Shown here: one piece after another, positions 53,370 to 64,000 of the stretch
How positions within the stretch are numbered: position 1 is the first letter of the stretch
Layout of the letters: each line of letters starts with the position of its first letter
NCBI RefSeq assembly: GCF_013373795.3
Contig: NZ_CP088022.1
Coordinates: 3,038,001 to 3,102,000 of the forward strand
Reading direction: 5' to 3'
DNA from: Bradyrhizobium quebecense
Lineage (GTDB): Bacteria > Pseudomonadota > Alphaproteobacteria > Rhizobiales > Xanthobacteraceae
DNA: 64,000 nt
Notes under the pieces: generated by a model
Seen by the model: only the letters and a program-made list of their open reading frames with translations
Told to the model about the DNA's origin: nothing
Database searches by the model: none
Position numbers and translations under genes: made by a program

Positions 53370-55457
53370 TTACTGGCCTCCCAAGCCGAACATGAACCAG
53401 GTGATCAATCCGGCGGCCCCGATCAGCATCGCGAACGCGTAGTGATAGAGGTAGCCGGTCTGCAATTTCACGACGTTGCGGGTGACGTCGAGCACGCGGG
53501 CCGAGACGCCGTCCGGACCGAAGCCGTCGATGACGAAGCCATCGCCCTTTTTCCACAGCGTGTAGCCGAGCCACTTCGCCGGGCGCACGAAGATCCAGTC
53601 GTACAGCTCGTCGAAGTACCATTTGTTGAGCAGGAACTGGTACAGCATCGGTTGCTGGTTCGCGAGCTCGACCGGCAGATACGGCCTGCGGATGTAGAAC
53701 AGGTACGAGATGAACAGGCCGAGCGCCATCATGACGGTGGGCAGCGGCGCGAGCCAGCTCGGCATGTGCTCCATGTCCTCGAGGATATGCGGGTTCATCT
53801 TCACGGACTCGCGGAAGAACTCCTCGACGCCGTGCGGGCTGGCGAACACTTCCTTGAACGGAAGGCCCGCGAGGATCGAGCCGGCGGCGAGCACGCCGAT
53901 CGGCACCAGCATCCACACCGGGCTCTCATGCGCGGCCTCATAGTGCTTCTGGTCGTGCGGCTCGCCGAAGAACGTCTTGAAGATCAGACGCCAGGAGTAG
54001 AACGAGGTCAGGCCGGCGGCCAAAATGGTCAAGAGATAGGCGTAAGTCGCGAACGGGTTGTGCGCCGCATAGGCCGCCTCGATGATCGCGTCCTTGGAGA
54101 AGTAGCCGGCAAACAGCGGGAATCCGGTCAGCGCCAGGGTGCCGATGCACATCACCGCGAACGTGTACGGGATCTTGCGCCACAGGCCGCCCATGTTGCG
54201 GATGTCCTGCTCATGGTGCATCGCGTAGATCACCGAGCCGGAACCCAGGAACAGCAGGGCCTTGAAGAAGGCGTGCGTGAACAAATGGAACATGCCGACC
54301 GAATAGGCCCCCGCTCCCATCGCCACGAACATGTAGCCGAGTTGCGAACAGGTCGAGTACGCGACGATGCGCTTGATGTCGTTCTGCACGAGGCCGATCG
54401 TGGCGGCGAAGAACGCCGTAGTCGCGCCGAAGAACATCACCACCGCTTGCGCGGTCGGCGACAGCTCGAACAGCGGCGACAGCCGCGCCACCATGAAGAC
54501 GCCGGCGGTGACCATGGTCGCGGCATGGATCAGCGCCGACACGGGGGTCGGGCCTTCCATCGCGTCCGGCAACCAGGTGTGCAGCAGGAACTGGGCCGAC
54601 TTGCCCATCGCGCCCATGAACAGGAACAGACAGGTCAGCGTCAGCGCGTCAGGGTGCCAGCCGAAGAAGTCAATGGTCTTGCCGGTCAGCCCCGGCGCGG
54701 CATGGAAGATGGTCTCGAAGTCGGTCGAGCCGACCAGCGCGAAGATCGCGAAGATGCCGAGCGCGAAGCCGAAGTCGCCGACGCGGTTGACCACGAACGC
54801 CTTGATCGCCGCCGCATTGGCCGACGGCTTCTGGTACCAGAACCCGATCAAGAGGTAGCTCGCGAGACCGACGCCCTCCCAGCCGAAGAACAGCTGCACC
54901 AGGTTGTCCGACGTCACCAGCATCAGCATCGCGAAGGTGAACAGCGAGAGATAGCCGAAGAAGCGCGGCCGGTACGGATCCTCGTCCATGTAGCCGATGG
55001 AATAGAGGTGAACGAGCGCGGACACGGTGTTGACCACGACCAGCATCACGGCCGTCAGCGTGTCGACCCGCAGCGTCCAGGCCACTTGCAGGTCGCCCGA
55101 GGTGATCCAGGGCAGCAGCACGACGCGCGCGTCATGGTGCATGAAGCCGACATCGACCAGCGTGAACCAGGACAGCGCCGCCGACACGAACAGCAGGCCC
55201 GTCGTGATCAGCTCGGCCAGCCGGGAGCCCGCCGCCGCCGGCTCGGCGACATGGTGGTCGTCATGGCCATGGTCGTCGTGGCCGTGATCGTCACCACCGT
55301 GATCATTATGGGCCGCCGACGCATGGGCCTCGCCATGCGCATCGTCGTGATGGTCGACGGTGTCGCCGCTCGGGCAGCGCGCATGCGCGCCGACCAGCGA
55401 GATGATCCCCGCGAGAATGGCTCCCAGCAGAGGCAGAAATACGATTGCCTGTATCAT
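53370..55457 (-). CDS. nuoL: NuoL, complex I membrane subunit with His-rich insertion
   Basis: 695 residues: an antiporter-like core ([58 protein letters not shown]) and the long C-terminal lateral helix. After the first helix there is a periplasm-side loop of about 45 residues (about 36-78) in which His and Asp dominate ([14 protein letters not shown]). E. coli NuoL has only a short loop there. The rest is normal. Confidence 0.96.
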   Translation of the reverse strand: MIQAIVFLPLLGAILAGIISLVGAHARCPSGDTVDHHDDAHGEAHASAAHNDHGGDDHGHDDHGHDDHHVAEPAAAGSRLAELITTGLLFVSAALSWFTLVDVGFMHHDARVVLLPWITSGDLQVAWTLRVDTLTAVMLVVVNTVSALVHLYSIGYMDEDPYRPRFFGYLSLFTFAMLMLVTSDNLVQLFFGWEGVGLASYLLIGFWYQKPSANAAAIKAFVVNRVGDFGFALGIFAIFALVGSTDFETIFHAAPGLTGKTIDFFGWHPDALTLTCLFLFMGAMGKSAQFLLHTWLPDAMEGPTPVSALIHAATMVTAGVFMVARLSPLFELSPTAQAVVMFFGATTAFFAATIGLVQNDIKRIVAYSTCSQLGYMFVAMGAGAYSVGMFHLFTHAFFKALLFLGSGSVIYAMHHEQDIRNMGGLWRKIPYTFAVMCIGTLALTGFPLFAGYFSKDAIIEAAYAAHNPFATYAYLLTILAAGLTSFYSWRLIFKTFFGEPHDQKHYEAAHESPVWMLVPIGVLAAGSILAGLPFKEVFASPHGVEEFFRESVKMNPHILEDMEHMPSWLAPLPTVMMALGLFISYLFYIRRPYLPVELANQQPMLYQFLLNKWYFDELYDWIFVRPAKWLGYTLWKKGDGFVIDGFGPDGVSARVLDVTRNVVKLQTGYLYHYAFAMLIGAAGLITWFMFGLGGQ

Positions 55458-55464
55458 CGCCGGA

Positions 55465-55773
55465 TTAGCCCTTCATCAGATTGACGTCTTCAACCGCGAT
55501 CGAACCGCGGTTGCGGAAATACACCACCAGCACGGCGAGACCGATCGCGGCCTCGGCCGCCGCCACCGTCAGCACCAGCAGCGCGAACACCTGGCCGACG
55601 ATGTCGCCGAGGAAGGTCGAGAACGCCACCAGGTTGATGTTGACCGAGAGCAGGATCAGCTCGATCGACATCAGGATGACGATGATGTTCTTGCGGTTCA
55701 GGAAGATGCCGAGGATCCCGAGCGTGAACAGGATCGCGCCGACCGCCAGATAGTGCCCCAGCCCGATCGTCAT
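55465..55773 (-). CDS. nuoK: NuoK, complex I membrane subunit
   Basis: 102 residues from ATG 55773 ([12 protein letters not shown]), overlapping the nuoJ stop by 4 bp. Three helices; [20 protein letters not shown] and [19 protein letters not shown] contain the two conserved membrane glutamates of the E-channel. Confidence 0.97.
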   Translation of the reverse strand: MTIGLGHYLAVGAILFTLGILGIFLNRKNIIVILMSIELILLSVNINLVAFSTFLGDIVGQVFALLVLTVAAAEAAIGLAVLVVYFRNRGSIAVEDVNLMKG

Positions 55774-56408
55774 TTCACCCACTCCGCCGCGTCCGCATCC
55801 TGCAGGCCCTGCCCCGACGCCACCTTGCGCATCGCCATCGCCATGTCGGGCCTGCGCGCGTTCTGCACGTTGATGTTCTGCCGCTTGACGTTGGCCTTGT
55901 GGCGCAGCGTCAGCACGATGGCACCGATCATCGCGACCAGGAGCACCATGCCGGCGAGCTGGAAGTAATGGATGTACTTCGTGTAGAGCACGAGGCCAAG
56001 CGCCTCGGTGTTGCTGATATTGGTCGGGATCGCCGCCGTGATCGTCTTGGTCACGGACGGGTTGATCACCCAGGCGCCGACAACCAGCAGCAGCTCGAAC
56101 AGGAAGATGCCGCCGATCACGATGCCGATCGGCAGGTACTGCATGAAGCCCTCGCGCAATTCGACGAAGTCGACGTCGAGCATCATGATCACGAACAGGA
56201 ACAGCACCGCGACCGCGCCGACATAGACCACGATCAGCATCATCCCGAGGAACTCGGCGCCCATCAGGATGAACAGGCCCGAGGCGTTGACGAACGCCAG
56301 GATCAGGTACAGCACGGAGTGCACGGGATTGCGCGAGACAATCACCATGACCGCCGAGGCCACGCAGGCCGCGGCAAACAGGTAGAAGAACAGCGCCGGA
56401 AGGATCAT
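55770..56408 (-). CDS. nuoJ: NuoJ, complex I membrane subunit
   Basis: 212 residues, five helices. [20 protein letters not shown] and [20 protein letters not shown] are conserved, including the pi-bulge helix 3 region. It lies between nuoI (9-bp gap) and nuoK (overlap). Confidence 0.96.
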   Translation of the reverse strand: MILPALFFYLFAAACVASAVMVIVSRNPVHSVLYLILAFVNASGLFILMGAEFLGMMLIVVYVGAVAVLFLFVIMMLDVDFVELREGFMQYLPIGIVIGGIFLFELLLVVGAWVINPSVTKTITAAIPTNISNTEALGLVLYTKYIHYFQLAGMVLLVAMIGAIVLTLRHKANVKRQNINVQNARRPDMAMAMRKVASGQGLQDADAAEWVK

Positions 56409-56417
56409 GCCCTCACC

Positions 56418-56912
56418 TCACCGGTACGGCGCGTCGAGCGCGATCGACTTCGCAATCTCGCGCTCCCAGCGGTCGCCATTGGCGAGCAGCTTCGCCTTGT
56501 CATAGTAGAGTTCCTCGCGGGTCTCGGTCGCGAATTCGAAATTCGGTCCCTCGACGATGGCGTCCACCGGGCATGCCTCCTGGCACAGGCCGCAATAGAT
56601 GCACTTCACCATGTCGATGTCGTAGCGCACCGTGCGGCGAGTGCCGTCGTTGCGGCGTGGGCCGGCCTCGATCGTGATCGCCTGCGCCGGGCAGATCGCC
56701 TCGCACAGCTTGCAGGCGATACAGCGCTCCTCGCCGTTCGGATAACGGCGCAGCGCGTGCTCGCCGCGGAAGCGCGGCGAGATCGGCCCCTTCTCGAAGG
56801 GATAGTTCAGCGTCGGCTTCGGCTTGAAGAAATAGCGCATGGCGAGAACGAACGCCGAGACGAATTCAGAGAGCAGAAGCGAGCGGGCTGTTGCGTTGAC
56901 GTTGACACTCAT
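56418..56912 (-). CDS. nuoI: NuoI, complex I iron-sulfur subunit
   Basis: 164 residues from ATG 56912 ([11 protein letters not shown]). Two [4Fe-4S] motifs, [12 protein letters not shown] and [12 protein letters not shown], hold clusters N6a and N6b in the hydrophilic arm. Start 56912 is 7 bp after the nuoH stop; the extended frame to 56954 would overlap nuoH. Confidence 0.97.
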   Translation of the reverse strand: MSVNVNATARSLLLSEFVSAFVLAMRYFFKPKPTLNYPFEKGPISPRFRGEHALRRYPNGEERCIACKLCEAICPAQAITIEAGPRRNDGTRRTVRYDIDMVKCIYCGLCQEACPVDAIVEGPNFEFATETREELYYDKAKLLANGDRWEREIAKSIALDAPYR

Positions 56913-56919
56913 GACGACC

Positions 56920-57990
56920 TCACTTCGGCGCGATGCCGGCGAACTGCAGCACACCGGCCACGATCACCACCATCGCCAGCGACAGCGGCAGGAACACCTT
57001 CCAGCCGAGCCGCATCAGTTGATCGTAGCGGTAGCGCGGCACGATCGCCTTCGCCATCGCGAACATGAAGAACATGAAGAACACCTTGAGGGCGAACCAG
57101 ACGATGCCCGGAACCCAGGTGAACGGCGGCAGGTTGACCGGCGGCAGCCAGCCGCCCAGGAACAGGATCGACGCCAGCGCGCACATCGTGGTGATCGCGA
57201 CATACTCGCCGAGCATGAACAGGAGATACGGGGTCGAGCCGTATTCGGTCATGAAGCCCGCGACCAGTTCGGATTCAGCTTCGACGAGGTCGAACGGCGG
57301 ACGGTTGGTTTCCGCCAGCGCCGAAACGTAGAACACCACGAACATCGGGAACAGCGGCCACACATACCAATTCAGGATGGTGAGCTGCGGCAGGCCGATC
57401 AGATGCGCGAGCCCACGGGTATTCTGCGCCTCCACCACGGCCGACAGGTTCAGCGAGCCGACGCAGAGCAACACGGTGATGATGACGAAGCCGATCGAGA
57501 CTTCATAGGACACCATCTGCGCCGCCGAGCGCAGCGCGGCCAGGAACGGGTACTTCGAGTTCGACGACCAGCCGGCCATGATGATGCCGTAGATTGACAA
57601 GGACGAGATCGCGAAGATGTAGAGAATGCCGACATTGATGTCGGAGATCACCCAGCCGAGGTTGAACGGGATCACGGCCCAGGCGGCCAGCGCCAGGATG
57701 CACGAAACCAGCGGCGCCAGCAGGAACACGCCCTTGTTGGAGCCGGACGGAATCACCGGCTCCTTCAGCACGAACTTCAAGAGGTCGGCGAAGGATTGCA
57801 GCAATCCGAACGGGCCGACCACGTTGGGGCCGCGGCGGATCTGCACCGCCGCCCAGATCTTGCGGTCGGCGAGCAGGATGTAGGCGATCGCGATCAGCAG
57901 CACGACGAGCAGCAACAGGCTCTCCGCGACCATGATGATCAGCGGCCAGAGGAAGCCGGTCCAGAACGCGCTTGCGAAGAATTCAGCCAT
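56920..57990 (-). CDS. nuoH: NuoH, complex I membrane subunit
   Basis: 356 residues, eight helices. It forms the quinone chamber with Nuo[22 protein letters not shown] and [20 protein letters not shown] are the diagnostic conserved loops. It starts 10 bp after the nuoG stop. Confidence 0.97.
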   Translation of the reverse strand: MAEFFASAFWTGFLWPLIIMVAESLLLLVVLLIAIAYILLADRKIWAAVQIRRGPNVVGPFGLLQSFADLLKFVLKEPVIPSGSNKGVFLLAPLVSCILALAAWAVIPFNLGWVISDINVGILYIFAISSLSIYGIIMAGWSSNSKYPFLAALRSAAQMVSYEVSIGFVIITVLLCVGSLNLSAVVEAQNTRGLAHLIGLPQLTILNWYVWPLFPMFVVFYVSALAETNRPPFDLVEAESELVAGFMTEYGSTPYLLFMLGEYVAITTMCALASILFLGGWLPPVNLPPFTWVPGIVWFALKVFFMFFMFAMAKAIVPRYRYDQLMRLGWKVFLPLSLAMVVIVAGVLQFAGIAPK

Positions 57991-58000
57991 CAGGTCACGC

Positions 58001-60076
58001 TCACTCCGCTGCCGTCAGCATTCGGCCCGACGCCAGCCGCGAGCATTCCGCCATCACGGCAGAGGCCCGCGCGATCGGGTTGGTCAGATAGAAATCCTCG
58101 ACGGTCGGCTTGAATGCCGCCTTGTCGACGCTGCCGCCCTTGCCGGCCAGCGCCTTGACGTCGTCGGCCTTGCCGGCCTCGATCTGGTCGAGCCGCATCA
58201 GATGCGGATAGGTCTTGAACATCGCCTGGCGCAGCGCCTGCAGCGAGTCGAACGGCAGCTTCTTGCCGAGCACGTCGGACAGCGCGCGGATGATCGCCCA
58301 GTCCTCGCGGGCTTCTCCCGGCGGGAACGCGGCGCGGTTGGCGATCTGCGCCCGGCCCTCGGTGTTGACGTAGATGCCGGACTTCTCGGTATAGGCGGCG
58401 CCCGGCAGGATCACGTCGGCGCGGTGCGCGCCCTGGTCGCCATGGGTGCCGATATAGACGACGAAGGTGCCATCCGGGACCTTGATCTCGTCGGCGCCGA
58501 GCAGGAACAGCACGTCGAGGGTCCCGAAGGTCGTCATCTGCGCCGTGGTCAGGCCACCGGCCGAAGGCGAGAAGCCGATATCGAGCGCCCCGGCGCGCGA
58601 AGCGGTGTCCTGCAGCACGGCAAAGCCGTTCCAGCCGTCCTTCAGCGCACCGACATCGACGGCGAGCTTGGCCGCCTGCGCCAGCACCGCCGCGCCGTCA
58701 TGCCTGGCGTAGGCGCCGGCGCCGACCAGGATGATCGGGTTCTTGGCGTTCTTCAGCACGTCGGCAAAGGAATGCTTGCCCCCCACGAGATCAGCGAGCG
58801 TGTCAGTGCCCGCACCGAGATAGTCGTGGTCATAGGTGAAATCGGCCTTCGAGCCGATCATGCCGACCTTGAGCCCGCCGGTGCGCCAGCGCTTGCGGAT
58901 CCGCGCGTTCAGCACCGCGGCTTCCTTGCGCGGATGCGACCCGATGATCAGGATCGCGTCGGCCTGGTCGATCCCGGCAATGGTCGGGTTGAAGATATAA
59001 GAGCCGCGGCCGGCCTTGGAGGCAAACGCGTCACCGCCCTGCACTGCCAGATTGACCGAGCCGAACTTCGCGAGCAGCTCCTTCAGTGCATACATTTCTT
59101 CGACCGCGGCGAGATCGCCCGCGATCGCACCGATCCGCTTGCCGTCGGTCCGGCCGGCCTTGGCGGCGATCGCGGCAAAGGCTTCCTGCCAGGTCGCCGG
59201 CTTGAGCTGGCCGTTCTCGCGCACATACGGACGGTCGAGGCGCTGCGTGCGCAGGCCGTCGACGACGTGGCGGGTCTTGTCGGAGATCCACTCCTCGTTC
59301 ACCGCCTCGTTGATGCGCGGCAGGATGCGCATCACCTCGCGGCCGCGGGTGTCGACGCGGATCGCCGATCCGACGCCGTCCATGACGTCGACCGACTGCG
59401 TCTTGCCGAGCTCCCAAGGGCGCGCCGCGAAGGCATAGGGCTTCGATGTGAGCGCACCGACCGGGCAGATATCGACGAGATTGCCCTGCAGCTCCGAGCT
59501 CAGCGCCTGCTCGAGATAGGTGGTGATCTCCATGTCCTCGCCGCGCCCGGTCGCGCCCATTTCCGGCGCGCCGCAGACTTCGGCGGAGAAGCGGACGCAG
59601 CGCGTGCACTGGATGCAGCGATTCATCGAGGTCTTGACCAGCGCGCCGAGATACTTGTCCTCGACCGCGCGCTTGTTCTCGGCGAAACGGCTGGTGTCGA
59701 CGCCGTAGCCCATCGCCTGATCCTGAAGATCGCACTCGCCGCCCTGGTCGCAGATCGGGCAGTCCAACGGATGGTTGATCAGCAGGAATTCCATCACGCC
59801 TTCGCGCGCCTTCTTGACCATCGGCGAACGGGTCGAAATCTCCGGCGGCTCACCCTTCGGTCCCGGACGGCAGTCGCGCACGGCCCAGGCGCAGCTCGCG
59901 ACCGGCTTCGGGCCGCCCTTCACCTCGACCAGGCACATCCGGCAATTGCCGGCGATCGACAACCGCTCGTGATAGCAGAAGCGCGGAATCTCGGCGCCCG
60001 CCGCCTCGCACGCCTGCAACAGCGTGTACTCCGGCGGCACATCGATCTCTTTGCCATCGACGATGATCTTGCTCAT
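58001..60076 (-). CDS. nuoG: NuoG, complex I iron-sulfur subunit
   Basis: 691 residues. The N-terminal ferredoxin-like part carries [2Fe-2S] ([15 protein letters not shown]) and [4Fe-4S] clusters ([29 protein letters not shown]); a molybdopterin-oxidoreductase-like domain without cofactor follows. It is shorter than E. coli NuoG (about 900 residues), as in mitochondria-like complex I. Confidence 0.97.
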   Translation of the reverse strand: MSKIIVDGKEIDVPPEYTLLQACEAAGAEIPRFCYHERLSIAGNCRMCLVEVKGGPKPVASCAWAVRDCRPGPKGEPPEISTRSPMVKKAREGVMEFLLINHPLDCPICDQGGECDLQDQAMGYGVDTSRFAENKRAVEDKYLGALVKTSMNRCIQCTRCVRFSAEVCGAPEMGATGRGEDMEITTYLEQALSSELQGNLVDICPVGALTSKPYAFAARPWELGKTQSVDVMDGVGSAIRVDTRGREVMRILPRINEAVNEEWISDKTRHVVDGLRTQRLDRPYVRENGQLKPATWQEAFAAIAAKAGRTDGKRIGAIAGDLAAVEEMYALKELLAKFGSVNLAVQGGDAFASKAGRGSYIFNPTIAGIDQADAILIIGSHPRKEAAVLNARIRKRWRTGGLKVGMIGSKADFTYDHDYLGAGTDTLADLVGGKHSFADVLKNAKNPIILVGAGAYARHDGAAVLAQAAKLAVDVGALKDGWNGFAVLQDTASRAGALDIGFSPSAGGLTTAQMTTFGTLDVLFLLGADEIKVPDGTFVVYIGTHGDQGAHRADVILPGAAYTEKSGIYVNTEGRAQIANRAAFPPGEAREDWAIIRALSDVLGKKLPFDSLQALRQAMFKTYPHLMRLDQIEAGKADDVKALAGKGGSVDKAAFKPTVEDFYLTNPIARASAVMAECSRLASGRMLTAAE

Positions 60077-60085
60077 GTCTCTTCT

Positions 60086-61411
<1,326 letters not shown>

Positions 61412-61430
61412 GCTCAAAACTTTCCGAACA

Positions 61431-61595
61431 TCACCGATTGGCTTGGGAGTAAGCGAGCCCGGCGGCACAGCCGCCGAACACGATGGCCCACAACAGGCTG
61501 GATTCCAGCGTCGCGCTCAGGCCGTAACGTTGCAGCAGGAACATGAAGCCGGCCGCGACAGTGGTATGCAGGGCGATCGTGCGCCAGGCCTTCAT
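61431..61595 (-). CDS. Small membrane protein between nuoE and nuoF
   Basis: 54 residues from ATG 61595 ([20 protein letters not shown]), preceded by GGAAGGGG. The frame also begins at ATG 61655 (74 residues), which overlaps the nuoE stop as TGATG, so a coupled longer form is possible. Two hydrophobic segments, [11 protein letters not shown] and [20 protein letters not shown]. It is not a standard complex I subunit; it could be a lineage-specific accessory or assembly protein. No family recognised. Confidence 0.65.
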   Translation of the reverse strand: MKAWRTIALHTTVAAGFMFLLQRYGLSATLESSLLWAIVFGGCAAGLAYSQANR

Positions 61596-61654
61596 CGCAG
61601 CGCCCCTTCCCACCTTGTTTTCCTGCCCGTTTGCCTGCACCTGAAAGCCCCCCA

Positions 61655-62266
61655 TCAGGTGGTTTCCTTCAGCGTCGTCGGCCCGCCTGCGGGCGCCGAG
61701 AACTGACGGTTGACCTGCGGTCCCGGCTTCGGCGGATTGCCGGCGGCAAAGCCGTCGAGCACCTTGCCGAAGCTTTCCTTTGTCAGATCCTCATAGGTGT
61801 CCTTCCAGATCAGCACCATCGGCGCGTTCACGCAGGCCCCTAGGCACTCGACCTCTTCCCACGAGAAGTTGCCGTCCTTCGACAGCTGAAACGGATCGTG
61901 ATGGATGCGATGCTGGCACACCTCGATCAGGTCGGCGGCGCCGCGCAGCCGGCATGGCGTGGTGCCACAGACCTGGACATGCGCCTTCTTGCCGACCGGC
62001 GAGAGCTGGAACATGGTGTAGAAGGTCGCGATCTCCAGCATGCGGATATGCGGCATCTCGAGCAGGTCGGCGACGGCGCGGATCGCCGCTTCCGAGACCC
62101 AGCCGTCATGCTGTTCCTGCACGCGCCACAGAATCGCGATCGCAGCCGAGGCCTGACGGCCCGGCGGATACTTCTCGATCTGCTTCTTGGCCCAGGCGAG
62201 ATTCTCGTCCGTGAACGTGAAGCTCGCGGGCTGCAATTCCTTCGGGGCAAGGCGGCGGACGGACAT
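61655..62266 (-). CDS. nuoE: NuoE, complex I 24 kDa subunit
   Basis: 203 residues, thioredoxin-like fold with the N1a [2Fe-2S] cluster: [12 protein letters not shown] and [11 protein letters not shown] supply the four cysteines. The Pro-rich C-terminal extension (about residues 170-203) is typical of Alphaproteobacteria. It lies 41 bp after nuoD. Confidence 0.97.
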   Translation of the reverse strand: MSVRRLAPKELQPASFTFTDENLAWAKKQIEKYPPGRQASAAIAILWRVQEQHDGWVSEAAIRAVADLLEMPHIRMLEIATFYTMFQLSPVGKKAHVQVCGTTPCRLRGAADLIEVCQHRIHHDPFQLSKDGNFSWEEVECLGACVNAPMVLIWKDTYEDLTKESFGKVLDGFAAGNPPKPGPQVNRQFSAPAGGPTTLKETT

Positions 62267-62307
62267 CGATCAAACTCTCATTGCGGGCGGTGTGGATGCG
62301 GACATCA

Positions 62308-63498
62308 TCACCGGTCGACCTCGCCGAACACGATGTCCAGCGAGCCAAGGATGGCGGAAACGTCGGCCAGCAGATGGCCCTTGCAGATGTGATCCATCGC
62401 CTGCAGATGGGCGAAGCCCGGCGCGCGGATCTTGCACTTGTAGGGTTTGTTGGTGCCGTCGGCGACGAGATAAACGCCGAACTCGCCCTTCGGCGCCTCG
62501 ACCGCGGCGTAGACCTCGCCGGCCGGCACGTGCACGCCTTCGGTGTAGAGCTTGAAATGATGGATCAGCGCCTCCATCGAGCGCTTCATGTCACCACGGC
62601 GCGGCGGCGCGATCTTGTTGTCCTCGACCACGACCGGGCCTTGCCCGTCCGCAGCCCTCAGCTTCTGGATGCACTGCTTCATGATGCGCACCGACTGGCG
62701 CATCTCTTCCATGCGGATCAGGTAGCGGTCGTAGCAGTCGCCGTTCTTGCCGATCGGAATGTCGAAATCCATCTCGGCGTAGCACTCATAGGGCTGCGAC
62801 TTGCGCAGGTCCCAGGCCGCGCCCGAGCCGCGCACCATGACGCCGGAGAAACCCCACTCCCAGGCCTCCTTCAGCGGCACCACGCCGATGTCGACGTTGC
62901 GCTGCTTGAAGATGCGGTTGCCGGTCAACAGCGTGTCGAGGTCGTCGACGACCTTGAGGAACGGATCGCACCACGCCTCGATATCGTCGATCAGCTTCGG
63001 TGGCAGATCCTGGTGCACGCCGCCGACCCGGAAGAACGCCGCGTGCATGCGCGAGCCCGAGGCACGCTCGTAGAACACCATCAGCTTTTCGCGCTCTTCG
63101 AAGCCCCACAGCGGCGGGGTGAGCGCGCCGACGTCCATCGCCTGCGTGGTGACGTTGAGCAGATGGGAGAGGATGCGGCCGATCTCGCAATACAGCACGC
63201 GGATCAGCTGGCCACGGCGCGGCACCGTGATGCCGAGCAGCTTTTCGGCCGCGAGGCAGAACGCATGCTCCTGATTCATCGGCGCGACATAGTCGAGCCG
63301 GTCGAAATACGGAATCGCCTGCAGATAGGTCTTGTGCTCGATCAGCTTCTCGGTGCCGCGGTGAAGCAGCCCGATATGCGGATCGACGCGTTCAACGACC
63401 TCGCCGTCAAGCTCCAGCACGAGACGCAAAACGCCGTGGGCGGCCGGATGCTGCGGCCCAAAGTTGATGGTGAAATTACGAAGATTCTGTTCGTTCAT
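62308..63498 (-). CDS. nuoD: NuoD, complex I 49 kDa subunit
   Basis: 396 residues, a NiFe-hydrogenase-derived subunit forming the quinone site with Nuo[21 protein letters not shown] carries the conserved histidines. YDVAPMN-like [20 protein letters not shown] and the C-terminal [11 protein letters not shown] are typical. nuoC and nuoD are separate genes here, 2 bp apart, unlike the E. coli fusion. Confidence 0.97.
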   Translation of the reverse strand: MNEQNLRNFTINFGPQHPAAHGVLRLVLELDGEVVERVDPHIGLLHRGTEKLIEHKTYLQAIPYFDRLDYVAPMNQEHAFCLAAEKLLGITVPRRGQLIRVLYCEIGRILSHLLNVTTQAMDVGALTPPLWGFEEREKLMVFYERASGSRMHAAFFRVGGVHQDLPPKLIDDIEAWCDPFLKVVDDLDTLLTGNRIFKQRNVDIGVVPLKEAWEWGFSGVMVRGSGAAWDLRKSQPYECYAEMDFDIPIGKNGDCYDRYLIRMEEMRQSVRIMKQCIQKLRAADGQGPVVVEDNKIAPPRRGDMKRSMEALIHHFKLYTEGVHVPAGEVYAAVEAPKGEFGVYLVADGTNKPYKCKIRAPGFAHLQAMDHICKGHLLADVSAILGSLDIVFGEVDR

Positions 63499-63500
63499 GA

Positions 63501-64000
63501 TCAGGCCTTCGGTTCCGCCTTCGCCTTTTCGTCACCCGGCAAGGGGTAATCGGCCCCCTCCCACGGCGACAGGAAATCGAACTTGCGGAATTCCTGGTTG
63601 AGCCGGACCGGCTCGTACAGCACCCGCTTCTCCTGGTCGTCGTAGCGAACCTCGACGAAGCCGGTCAGCGGGAAATCCTTGCGCAGCGGATGGCCGTCGA
63701 AGCCGTAATCCGTCAGCAGGCGGCGCATGTCGGGGTGGCCGATGAAGATCACGCCGTAGAGATCGTAGGTCTCGCGCTCGAACCAGTCGGCGCCGGGGAA
63801 TACGCCGATGATCGACGGCACCTGCGTGGTCTCGTCGGCTTGCCCCCGTACTCGGATGCGTGTGTTCAGCGTCGGCGACAGCAGATGATAGACGACATCG
63901 AAGCGCTTTTCGCGGCTCGGATAGTCGACCGCCGTCGCGTCGGTGAAATTGACGAAGCGGCAGTTCGGATCATCACGCAGAAAAGTGACGACGTCCACGA
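63501..64000 (-). CDS. nuoC: NuoC, complex I 30 kDa subunit (5' end cut by window)
   Basis: About 166 C-terminal residues of an expected 200. The frame stays open to the window edge, so the GTG at 63998 is not the true start. [20 protein letters not shown] and [19 protein letters not shown], then [18 protein letters not shown], are the family signature. Confidence 0.95.
   Translation of the reverse strand, partial: VDVVTFLRDDPNCRFVNFTDATAVDYPSREKRFDVVYHLLSPTLNTRIRVRGQADETTQVPSIIGVFPGADWFERETYDLYGVIFIGHPDMRRLLTDYGFDGHPLRKDFPLTGFVEVRYDDQEKRVLYEPVRLNQEFRKFDFLSPWEGADYPLPGDEKAKAEPKA

Noticed and set aside
52299..55484. 1061-residue plus-strand frame opposite nuoL and nuoM
   Set aside because: Shadow of membrane protein codons; very rich in Arg, His, Glu and Gln, with no recognisable fold.

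Overview
The window looks like chromosome from Bradyrhizobium or a close relative (Nitrobacteraceae, Alphaproteobacteria). The grounds are high GC, tandem DUF3551 proteins, an Omp25-type porin, REP-like palindromes I associate with this genus, a GAAC-N7-GAAC type SOS box, the short prolyl-tRNA synthetase, and alphaproteobacterial gene order. Almost all core genes lie on the minus strand. This is judged by eye, without a database search.

Region 1 (1-17.5 kb) is a conserved core block. Read from right to left it holds dnaE, a DUF2846 lipoprotein, rpsB-tsf-pyrH-frr (translation and UMP kinase), uppS-cdsA-dxr-rseP (undecaprenyl-PP, phospholipid and isoprenoid synthesis, site-2 protease), bamA, and lpxD-fabZ-lpxA (outer membrane and lipid A). 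A small KTSC-like gene on the opposite strand separates fabZ from lpxA.

Region 2 (17.5-21.4 kb) starts with a 32-residue membrane peptide behind two perfect SOS boxes. Immediately upstream of its promoter sits a complete 3550-bp IS1-family element (17838-21387) with 17-bp inverted ends and an 8-bp target duplication. It carries cargo: two toxin-antitoxin-like pairs, a DUF3467 protein, a KGG-motif protein and a small zinc-ribbon protein.

Region 3 (21.4-26.7 kb) has an outer-membrane beta-barrel protein, two DUF3551 secreted proteins, and proS-lolC-lolD.

Region 4 (26.7-47.0 kb) looks like an accessory block between the core genes proS and DUF1467-mce-rnj-birA-nuo. It contains a seven-gene copper uptake/trafficking operon (DUF2946, TonB receptor, Cys/His-containing beta-propeller, thioredoxin-like, PCu(A)C, YcnI-like, CopC-CopD fusion), a globin, a sugar ABC transporter whose ATPase gene is frameshifted, an IS110/IS1111 element inserted in a REP repeat, an unusual aspartokinase, an M15-like peptidase, mtnK and several unknown genes.

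Region 5 (47.0-64 kb) is DUF1467, mce, rnj, birA and the nuo operon from nuoN back to a partial nuoC (respiratory complex I).

The observations I rate highest are the doubly SOS-boxed micropeptide, the cargo-bearing IS1-type element, and the IS1111-type element. The non-coding end of the latter contains segments matching both its own target site and its circle junction, as expected for a bridge RNA.
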